In this document: in pieces, positions 1 to 6,600 of the stretch
Layout of the letters: each line of letters starts with the position of its first letter
Position numbering within the stretch: position 1 is the stretch's first letter
Origin: JBFFMO01 sp037968515
GTDB lineage: Bacteria; Myxococcota_A; Bradymonadia; Bradymonadales; Bradymonadaceae
Length of the DNA: 11,197 nucleotides
Direction: 5' to 3'
Assembly: GCA_037968515.1 (NCBI GenBank)
Contig: JBBKVQ010000013.1
Span: 1-11,197 of the forward strand
Made by a program: the position numbers and the translations under genes
Notes under the pieces: generated by a model
What the model saw: the letters and a program-made list of their open reading frames with translations, nothing else
What the model was told of the DNA's origin: nothing
Databases searched by the model: none

Positions 1-2152
1 CGTTCAATTGAGCCGGACCGTCGATGCCCGCGTTTGTTAGCGCCCAAACATGGAAGCCCGACTCGGTCTTGGTGTCATTGCGCGTGAACAAAAAGTGGGT
101 GGCGCTGTCCGCATCTTTCAAGAGGCCCACGACTTCACCACGGCCGGCGAGGCTGATTTCGCCGCCAGCGATGCCCGGGCCGCTTATGCGGAGCACAGCG
201 GGGCTTGAGCGAAGCGTCACGGACAGGCTTGATACGCCAAAATGGGCGGTGACGCCGCTTGTGTGCGACGCGATGAGGACTTCTGAATCCAATTCTCGCT
301 CAGAAATATTGATGCCGTTTCGAGCATACCCGACAGTCACGGACGCGCCGTCGTTGATCGTTCCTGAGTCCGAACCGCTCAACGTGACAGGAGCCATCAT
401 CACCGCGTCGTTCTTCAAGTTGGCCGAAGGTGCCCAGGCGAATTCGGTGCTTATCGCGGCTCCAAATCCCAATTTGGAATCCAGGGTGGTGCCCACAAAA
501 TAGGAGCCGGTGCTGCCCGATGCGACGGCCCTTTCTTTGAGGAAAGGGTATTGGGCCGACGTGAAAAAACGTGGTCCGGCGGTGCGGAAATGGCAGATAT
601 TAACGGTCAAGGTTTTGGTGCAAGGGTCGAACACAGACGGTTCGGTCTTGAATCCACCTGTGGCTAACTCGCCCTGTAGGCCGAACGTCCGCGGAGCGGT
701 GATAGCCCAACTGCGAAGCGCAGGAATTAGCGAGTCTGTGTCGACGCTCGACAAGATTACATCGTTGGTTCCGTCGTTATCAACGTCGATCGTCTCGACC
801 TGAAAGCCCGTTTCTGTAGGGCCGACGCCGGCCACCAAAACAGTCTTTTCGGCCAGTCCAGCTTCACCACCGCTGAGCAGCGCCGTTCGGATTTGGTGCT
901 CGCCAGCCGGGCCTGTTTTTCCAAAGGTCCATGCGTAGACGTCGCCTTGCGCCACTGCATCCTGAGCATCTGAAGACGCGTCATAATCGCGCATCAATCC
1001 GACTTGAACCGCGCCGCTTGCGTGGCTTGATGGAACGCTCTCCGCGATCTTGTCCAAGGCCGAAACCTGCAATAATTTGCCATTCAGGCTATCGGTTACG
1101 ACCGTCGAAAACACGTCTTTGCCCGAGACCTTGCCCCGATACAAAACAAACGCTTCGGCCGGGGCATCAGCGGCGAGTCCTGGGGCATCGACGTACTCGA
1201 ACCCGAGGAGGTCTTCGGGATTGGCAAAAGGACCCGTCGAACCATCAAAGGTCTTGCTTGCACCCAAAACACCATCCGTGATTTGGCCAATCACAATGCG
1301 AAGCGTCTTTGTGGCAGGGTCAATTCCTGTCCAATAGGCACTCTTGACGATCCCGCCTGGACGTTTACGAATGTGAATGTCGTTTCTTTCGATGGCTTGG
1401 TCGGCAATATCGACACCAACCGGCATTTCTTTCAAGGTTCCGGCTGTTCGATTGGGGCCCGAAAAAGATTGGATTCCGACGACCTTGTCCCAGCGCCACA
1501 TCACCACGATGTCCGACGTGCCGTCGCCATCGACGTCGGTGACTTCAGTGTCGACGATCACGGCGTTTTGATTGGGCGGCGTGGGGTTGAACGCCATGAT
1601 TTCAGACCAGTTGGCGTTGACTTCAGCCACGGTCTGATGATTCACAAAGCTGACTTCACTCCCTTCAGACAGGATGAAACCGTTATCGCCTGCTGGCTTG
1701 AAACTCACCGAGACCGGACCCGCGATAAACGCGTGCGGTGGAACCTGAAAGTCGACGCTGGTTTCGCCAGCATTCAGCGGAAGCACACCCGCTGCTTCTA
1801 TGATTTCGCCGTCTGGATACGTGAACTGCGCGGAGATTTCAGCTGCCGTGTCGGTGCTCATGCCTTCGCATTCAAAGTCGAAGGTGATCGAGGCGCCTTC
1901 AGTGGCTGGAATCGTGTACGGGGCCCATGTCGTCGAGCGACAGGTGTACAGATTGGTCAGGTCGCGCTCCGCGTCGAACCCCGCGTCGCTAAGGTCGCCT
2001 CCCATATCCGACACAGAATTATTTGATGTATTATTCGTGCCGTTATTATTCGTCACGTTATTGGTATTATTCGCGTTATTTGTGTCTTCGTCTTTCGGAC
2101 CGCATGCAGCGGTGGCCGAAACGAGTACACCTGCCAACAGGTATCTGCGCAT
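1..2152 (-). CDS. Large FG-GAP/VCBS-like lipoprotein, 3' end outside window
   Basis: The minus frame from ATG 2152 has no stop down to position 1, giving 717 complete codons and a missing C-terminus. GGAG at 2161-2158, 5 nt upstream, supports this start. The N-terminus MRRYLLAGVLVSATAAC is a short lipoprotein signal with lipidated Cys17; the -3 residue is Thr, so the lipobox is not consensus. Residues 25-45 form a linker with 13 Asn in 21 residues, probably a flexible tether. Residues about 60-165 look like a beta-sandwich. Two acidic loops of the FG-GAP/VCBS calcium-binding type follow: DVDGDG (D206-G211) and DVDNDG (D456-G461), each leading into a hydrophobic strand, as expected for beta-propeller blades. 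A surface adhesion or scaffold role is inference. No catalytic motif is visible. The gene is divergent from the small lipoprotein at 2586 across a 433-bp gap. The CDS is secure; the fold is moderately so. Confidence 0.88.
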   Translation of the reverse strand, partial: MRRYLLAGVLVSATAACGPKDEDTNNANNTNNVTNNNGTNNTSNNSVSDMGGDLSDAGFDAERDLTNLYTCRSTTWAPYTIPATEGASITFDFECEGMSTDTAAEISAQFTYPDGEIIEAAGVLPLNAGETSVDFQVPPHAFIAGPVSVSFKPAGDNGFILSEGSEVSFVNHQTVAEVNANWSEIMAFNPTPPNQNAVIVDTEVTDVDGDGTSDIVVMWRWDKVVGIQSFSGPNRTAGTLKEMPVGVDIADQAIERNDIHIRKRPGGIVKSAYWTGIDPATKTLRIVIGQITDGVLGASKTFDGSTGPFANPEDLLGFEYVDAPGLAADAPAEAFVLYRGKVSGKDVFSTVVTDSLNGKLLQVSALDKIAESVPSSHASGAVQVGLMRDYDASSDAQDAVAQGDVYAWTFGKTGPAGEHQIRTALLSGGEAGLAEKTVLVAGVGPTETGFQVETIDVDNDGTNDVILSSVDTDSLIPALRSWAITAPRTFGLQGELATGGFKTEPSVFDPCTKTLTVNICHFRTAGPRFFTSAQYPFLKERAVASGSTGSYFVGTTLDSKLGFGAAISTEFAWAPSANLKNDAVMMAPVTLSGSDSGTINDGASVTVGYARNGINISERELDSEVLIASHTSGVTAHFGVSSLSVTLRSSPAVLRISGPGIAGGEISLAGRGEVVGLLKDADSATHFLFTRNDTKTESGFHVWALTNAGIDGPAQLN

Positions 2153-2293
2153 AGTTTCTCCAAAAATTTATGATTGCCGGGCGGTTTTAGCCCATCACCA
2201 AACACGAATCAAATCCGAAGGGCAGAGCTGCGCCTTCTGGTCCACCCTTTCTCGAAATGGATTTGACAATAATGTTCCCTTCGATCGCATGAG

Positions 2294-2312
2294 GTATCAG
2301 TTAAACCGATAC
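2294..2312. promoter_or_regulatory. Candidate operator: 19-bp imperfect dyad
   Basis: GTATCAGTT and AACCGATAC flank one central A and are inverted repeats matching at 8 of 9 positions. It lies about 140 bp upstream of the minus-strand lipoprotein start and 275 bp upstream of the plus-strand one. Size and symmetry fit the site of a dimeric repressor such as a TetR-family protein, but no regulator gene is in the window and no convincing -35/-10 pair surrounds it. Confidence 0.35.
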
Positions 2313-2432
2313 TAAATAAGCCTGCTGATTCTAGAAATGCTTCCGAGGAACCAGTGATTCTTTATGATTCAAGACAAGCGCTAGCCGGTTTTTTTGAAAT
2401 CCACCGCCGGCAAAGATAAAGCATTCACATGC

Positions 2433-2461
2433 ATTATACTCGTCGGGAAATAATGTTGTAA
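2433..2461 (-). promoter_or_regulatory. Possible sigma70-like promoter, minus strand
   Basis: On the minus strand TATAAT (2438-2433) matches the -10 consensus exactly. It lies 17 bp downstream of TTACAA (2461-2456), a poor -35 matching 3 of 6 bases. If used, it would leave a leader of about 270 nt before the lipoprotein start at 2152 and would read through the 19-bp dyad. It is AT-rich by context, so a chance match is possible. Confidence 0.22.
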
Positions 2462-2520
2462 CGACTTCCAGCCTTCCGAGTTCTTCCACTTGCTCGGGCG
2501 ATTGCTCGCACAAAAATTTG

Positions 2521-2536
2521 AAGTTAATGATAACTT
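2521..2536. promoter_or_regulatory. Short inverted repeat upstream of the small lipoprotein
   Basis: AAGTTA-ATGA-TAACTT is a perfect 6-bp inverted repeat with a 4-nt spacer, 49 bp upstream of the ATG at 2586. The distance suits an operator or promoter-proximal site. It is short enough to occur by chance in AT-rich DNA. Confidence 0.25.
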
Positions 2537-2585
2537 GGCCGCAAATCAGAAAGCCCCAGAACATGATAGCCGCAGAGGGAATCGC

Positions 2586-3137
2586 ATGAAATTCGCGTTG
2601 TTATTTGTAGGTCTGCTTGCGGCATGTCAGCCGCAACCCACGTCTGATTCGGCCATAACGGCCCCAGAAACGACGCCAACTGCGGAAAGCCCGGAAGAAT
2701 CGATGCAACAACCCATCACATTAGAAAACGAAGACCACCCGGCTGTGACTAAGGTGGTTTACACGGAAGCCAATGGGTCGCTTCCGCCTCCCTCGCAATA
2801 CAAAAACGACTTCGAATGGGTGTCGGGCGGCCCGGACTTCGAAAAGATGGTCAACACTGCGCTTGATCAGACCCGCGTTAACGGCGTCGTGAGTCTGCGG
2901 GGATATATGATTCTGAATTTGCGCAACGACCCACGGTTTGCGCAGGTTCAGGACATCAGCGCCGACGACATGCAACCCACTGGTGGCCAGTCCGAAACGT
3001 TGACCTTCGTGCTCGCTGACGGCTTCGAGTTCGTCGTCTCCAATTACTCGGAACGTTTTGAAGGCCAGGCTCTTGTGGAGTTGAAAAAGGGCGTAAAGGC
3101 GCAAGGAGTCGCCAAGGGGCTGCCTAGTCTTCCTTGA
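2586..3137 (+). CDS. Small lipoprotein of unknown function
   Basis: This encodes 183 residues. The frame stays open further upstream (TTG at 2490), but ATG 2586 was chosen because it is preceded by GAGGGA at 2575-2580 and begins a lipoprotein signal, MKFALLFVGLLAAC. The lipobox is LAAC and the lipidated Cys is residue 14, an unusually short signal with one Lys. The next 30 or so residues are rich in Pro, Thr, Ser and Glu and are probably a disordered tether. The rest, from about residue 50, is a compact mixed alpha/beta stretch without Cys, metal-binding or catalytic motifs. I do not recognise the family. The residue after Cys is Gln, not Asp, so outer-membrane sorting is plausible if Lol rules hold. 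The gene stands alone, convergent with the large operon to its right and divergent from the lipoprotein to its left. Confidence 0.85.
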   Translation: MKFALLFVGLLAACQPQPTSDSAITAPETTPTAESPEESMQQPITLENEDHPAVTKVVYTEANGSLPPPSQYKNDFEWVSGGPDFEKMVNTALDQTRVNGVVSLRGYMILNLRNDPRFAQVQDISADDMQPTGGQSETLTFVLADGFEFVVSNYSERFEGQALVELKKGVKAQGVAKGLPSLP

Positions 3138-3185
3138 ACCAGTCCTCGTGCCGCCATCAGCTGAAAACCGCCCCACTGAAAACCG

Positions 3186-3202
3186 AAAACGGCCGAAGGC
3201 CG
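3186..3202 (-). terminator. Weak candidate Rho-independent terminator, minus strand
   Basis: On the minus strand CGGCC-TTC-GGCCG (3202-3190) forms a 5-bp GC stem with a 3-nt loop, followed by TTTT (3189-3186) and, after CGG, another TTTT. It lies about 425 nt past the operon stop at 3627, beyond the repeat mosaic. It could end operon transcripts, but the stem is short and the T-tract interrupted. In the plus direction there is no T-tract. Confidence 0.28.
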
Positions 3203-3243
3203 ATCGCAGGCGCGGCGGAAGTAGGCTGTCCTATCTGCAATTT

Positions 3244-3262
3244 CTGTGATTATGCGCTTGGT
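3244..3262 (-). repeat. Inverted relic copy of the array unit
   Basis: Read on the minus strand this is ACCAAGCGCATAATCACAG. It matches the core of array unit 5 (ACCAAGCGCAAATCGCAGG, in 3545-3582) apart from one inserted T, one A/G change and the last base. Further right, 3284-3299 on the minus strand also carries AATCGCAGGAATCGCA, the same words in shuffled order. Copies in both orientations suggest rearrangement of a dispersed element, not simple slippage. Confidence 0.5.
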
Positions 3263-3264
3263 GC

Positions 3265-3282
3265 GCAGGCCCTATGGCCTGC
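3265..3282. repeat. GC-rich hairpin
   Basis: GCAGGCC-CTAT-GGCCTGC is a perfect 7-bp inverted repeat with a 4-nt loop, inside the degenerate left part of the mosaic. There is no T-tract on either side, so it is not a classical terminator. It resembles REP-type palindromes in size and position between convergent genes. Confidence 0.55.
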
Positions 3283-3300
3283 ATGCGATTCCTGCGATTA

Positions 3301-3379
3301 ATCAATAAGGCTCGCGGACCAATCACATGCGAGCCATAAGGGCTCGCGGACCAATCACAAAAACAAGCTTGTTATTGAT
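3301..3379. repeat. 79-bp module bounded by 8-bp inverted repeats
   Basis: ATCAATAA (3301-3308) and TTATTGAT (3372-3379) are perfect inverted ends. Inside are two identical 19-bp copies of GGCTCGCGGACCAATCACA (3309-3327 and 3341-3359), 32 bp apart. Between them GCGAGCC (3329-3335) can pair with GGCTCGC on either side (3309-3315 or 3341-3347), so two hairpins are mutually exclusive. The right end overlaps a perfect 12-bp palindrome, AACAAGCTTGTT (3362-3373). The 19-bp copies share GCGGACCAATC with the array units. Confidence 0.5.
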
Positions 3380-3397
3380 CCCTACACGACAACTTCC

Positions 3398-3614
3398 TGG
3401 AGCCACGCGGACCCATCACAAATCGCAGGCGCGGCTGGAGCCACGCGGACCAATCGCAAATCGCAGGCGCGGCTGGAGCCACGCGGACCAATCGCAAATC
3501 ACAGGGCGCGGCTGGAGCCACGCGTACCAGGCACAAGGCGCGGCTGGAGCCACGCGGACCAAGCGCAAATCGCAGGCGCGGCTGGAGCCACGCGGACCGG
3601 GCACAAGGCGCGGC
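3398..3614. repeat. Tandem array of 38-bp (A) and 32-bp (B) units
   Basis: Six units each begin TGGAGCCACGCG and end GGCGCGGC: 3398-3435 (38), 3436-3473 (38), 3474-3512 (39), 3513-3544 (32), 3545-3582 (38) and 3583-3614 (32). Type A has a central doubled AATCGCA word. Type B lacks it, reads AGGCACAA or GGGCACAA instead, and is 6 bp shorter. The order is A-A-A-B-A-B. A TGGA remnant follows at 3615, and the array stops 12 bp short of the operon stop codon at 3627. Unit junctions contain CGCGGCTGGAGCC, which can fold into a small GC hairpin. There are no unique spacers, so it is not CRISPR. Variable-number behaviour is likely from the high identity. Confidence 0.9.
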
Positions 3615-3626
3615 TGGACCGAGGCC

Positions 3627-6600
3627 TCAGTAGACCACTACGAATGGGGAGTTTTGTTCGACCTCGACGGCCCATTTTTGGAACGCCGGGTAGGCCTCGA
3701 CTGACACGCGCTGGATGGGCAAGGTGCCGGAGTTATCGAGCACAAGAGTATTGCCTTCGACACTCACGGAGCGCTTGAAGCTGCCAAATTCGGAGCTCAC
3801 ATCACGGGTGCCCGAAAGGCTCAGAACCTTGGGTTTTCTGGCAAAGCTGAGCTCCATGTGTTGCTCACCCTGACGGGCATATCCGATCATCATCGGAACC
3901 GTTCTTTCCGGCAGCGACGCAAATACGCGTGCGATGGGCTCATCAAACAGACGCGTCTCGATGCCCATACCGCCTGCGTTGGGCCTCGCGAAGCCTGTGC
4001 GGGTAATCTTCATGACCAACTCAAGCGTCGTGGCGGGGTCCTTCTCGTTGATGATTTCGTACGATGCGACCGTGCATCCCGTTACCAACTGAGCCGCGAT
4101 GGCACTCATAAGCTTTTCACGGTTTGCGTTATCGGCGCGAGCCCGCAGGCCAGCTCGCAGGGGTTGTGCTGCGGCCCCTTTCAAAATCACACGTAAAGTG
4201 CCCGACAAGTCGCCCTTATCGTCGACGTCGGCTTTGATTTCGACACGTTCCGTATTTTCGGGATAACCCGTGGTCGGAAGGCGCGCGATGCCGTCTGTCG
4301 GGGAAATGCAGGTGACACACATCAGTTCTTGCCCAAAATTCTGTTTCTCTACAGCCCCAAACATCGCGTCAGGCCCCGAAGGCGACAGCCAGTGGCCTTG
4401 GCCGTCGATTTCCACACGCAAAATAGGAGTGTTAAAATTGCCGGCTTCTCGGGTCGGCAGCTTTTCAGCCGCCGCGTACGGGCTTCGCATGAAATACAGG
4501 TCGTTCTTAATGCCGGCTTCATTCAAAACCGCGCGAAGCAAGGTCATCGAATTGCCTTCTCGCGTAAGCACCGCGTGGCTCACGTCGGTATTCAGGTCTC
4601 CTAGAGATGGCTCAGGAATCCAGGCCGATACCGCGTAGAACAGAGATTTTGCCCGGTCCAATTCACTGGCTTCACCGGTGGCTTCAATCCACCGACGCGC
4701 CTGGGTTTTAAACGCAAGACTTGGTTTGGAGCTGTCCACCAGTTGTTCGTAACGCACTCGACGCAAGCCCTCGGTCCGCTCGATGGCGAGCCCGTTGCGA
4801 TGCATCTGAATCCACGGCAGGTATTCTTCGACTCCGACGCTGTAACGCTCCTCGCGTGGGCGTGGATTGTCCGTGGCCAAAAAGCGCACGCCTTTGATTC
4901 CATCAATGGTAACGGGCTGCGATTTTGGTGGGTTATTCTGCAGAATGAAGTCCGCATCCTCGCCAAGTATCACGAACTCGCTATGCAGGGTCGAGATGTC
5001 CTCCATGCGGAAGAAAAACCGCACACCGTCTCGTGAAGACTCGGGATAGGGGCTGTCATTAAACTGGATATATGCCAATTCAACGAAGTCTCCTTCAGCC
5101 AGGCCGGACATCGATAATGTCTGCTTGCCCGCCATCTGTTCGGGGACCTGCACGGTTCCGTCTTGTTTGATGGTCCGAACCAACAACACCCGCGCGTCGG
5201 ACGGGACCTGCGTTTCTGCAAATCGGTCGATCGCGCTCTTGGTCAAAACCCGAACTACCGTGTGGGTCAGCGTGATATCGGCGCCGTCTGAAAAATACTG
5301 TCGGGCGGCAAAATCGATCACGTAGTAGGCGTCGTCGGTGCTCAGGGCCTTGGTTTTAGAAGCGTTAACGGCCTCCATGGCGGCCTGGTAGCCGTCAGGC
5401 ATCGTCTTCATTAATGGGATTTCTTGTTTCAGAAGTGCTCGTTTCCACACCACCCAAGCCGTGGAACCAACCATGGGTTCCGATGCATTCAAGATTTTAA
5501 CAGCGGCATCGACGCCATCATCGGCAAAAGCCCGGTCAACTTTCCACGAGATCGCATTTGCAGCGTCGGGGATCCGCTTAAGCGTTTCATCAATATGCGC
5601 TTTTGCTTCGTCAACACGGCCCAACTTCACAAGCTCGTTTGCATAACGCACTTGCGGGTCAGCGCTGTACGGAAAGCGGCTCGCGTATTTTTTATAATGC
5701 GCAAGATTGGCTTCATCGCGGTCACTTCGGGCGGATTGATAGGCCTCGATGACTGCCGGGCAAGAACCAGGATCTTGAACCAGGTCTTCTGGGGCCGAAA
5801 AGACATTCCGCGCCTGCTCGAATCGCTGAATCGCGCGACCAGCATCGCAGTCTCCGGGCGAAAGGCTTTGGACGTTTCGCCATTCCTTTTCGGCAGCTTC
5901 GTCGTAACCCAGATCTTCCAGGTACTTCGACCACGCTTCCAGAGCAGGCAGAAGCCGAACCCGACCGTCAACGATCGCTGTTTTTGCGGCGCTCTCTGTG
6001 AGCTCCCGAATCTCTCGGTCGCTTGCGCTCCCCTTGATTCGTTGTGCCAAAAGGTGCGTGTAGATGGTGCTCGTGGGATTCAGGCGCAGGGCCTCACGAA
6101 GCTCTTGCAGTGACGTCGCATCGCGTAAGCGTGACGGCCACTGCCAAAGTGTCTGGACTTGTTGACTGCGCAGGGCGTGGCCCGCGGCAAAATCTGGACG
6201 GCGTTTTGCGAGCGCCTCCCAAACACGATCGAACACGGCATCTTCGGCCGAAAAGTACGCTCCGAGCATCGTCAAATAGAGCGAAAGGTCGCCGGATTCC
6301 GCGATATTTTCAGCGGGTACAAAAACGGGCTCAAGCGCTGATGGCATCACCGATTCGGTGAGCATTTCAACTTCAGCGTTTTCCGACGCGCCACCGTCGT
6401 GGCAAGGCAAAATCAAGCGATCGGTCAGGCAGCCGCTCTCGAACACCAGACCGGTACGAGTCACAGGACCTGTCGGAATGAATTGCAGTTCGAACCAATC
6501 ACGATAGCCGCGTTGAACACCCAACTTGACCAGAACACGATGGGTTCCAGCCGAGAGCCGAATCTTCCGAAGACGTTTACCCGTTTGGTAGTCTGCTTCG

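Larger units (their letters stand above)
2153..2585. other. Divergent intergenic region, AT-richer than the flanking genes
   Basis: This gap separates the start codons of two divergent lipoprotein genes, so promoters for both should lie here. It contains a 19-bp imperfect dyad (2294-2312), a 6+4+6 inverted repeat (2521-2536) and a perfect TATAAT on the minus strand (2438-2433). No RNA gene was recognised. A 77-codon minus-strand reading frame spans 2331-2564, but it has no ribosome binding site and its product is not recognisable. It could be a decayed gene or chance. Confidence 0.6.
3138..3626. other. Convergent intergenic region filled by a repeat mosaic
   Basis: No gene is supported here. 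The left 65 bp hold a 10-bp direct repeat, CTGAAAACCG, at 3161-3170 and 3176-3185. From about 3203 to 3614 the DNA is built from a few recurring words (AATCGCA, GGACCAATC, GAGCC, CGCAGGCGCGGC) in direct and inverted orientation. They are ordered as a tandem array only from 3398. Apparent reading frames through the array are not repeat proteins, because 38- and 32-bp periods change frame at every unit. Confidence 0.8.

Noticed and set aside
1283..2026. 247-residue plus-strand frame
   Set aside because: It is antisense in the same codon register to the well-supported lipoprotein, and lacks a ribosome site and recognisable domains.
1..2152. Pseudogene or frameshifted relic on the left
   Set aside because: Codon-by-codon reading of the minus frame shows no stop in 717 codons. 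The gene is only cut by the window edge.
2263..2268. TTGACA as a plus-strand -35
   Set aside because: A perfect hexamer, but 16-18 bp downstream there is only CGCATG-like sequence. The next TATCAG is 26 bp away, inside the dyad.
2331..2564. 77-residue minus-strand protein in the divergent gap
   Set aside because: No ribosome binding site, no recognisable domain, and it fills the region where both divergent promoters should lie. A decayed gene cannot be excluded.
3398..3614. CRISPR array
   Set aside because: Units abut directly with no unique spacers, they differ in length, and no cas gene is nearby.
3327..3704. Arg/Gly-rich repeat protein on the plus strand
   Set aside because: The 38- and 32-bp periods are not multiples of three, so each unit is read in a new frame. 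The frame also runs into the C-terminal coding region of the minus-strand lipoprotein.
5424..6113. 229-residue plus-strand frame
   Set aside because: It lies wholly antisense to the TPR region of the pseudo-transglutaminase gene, and its composition looks like translated antisense.
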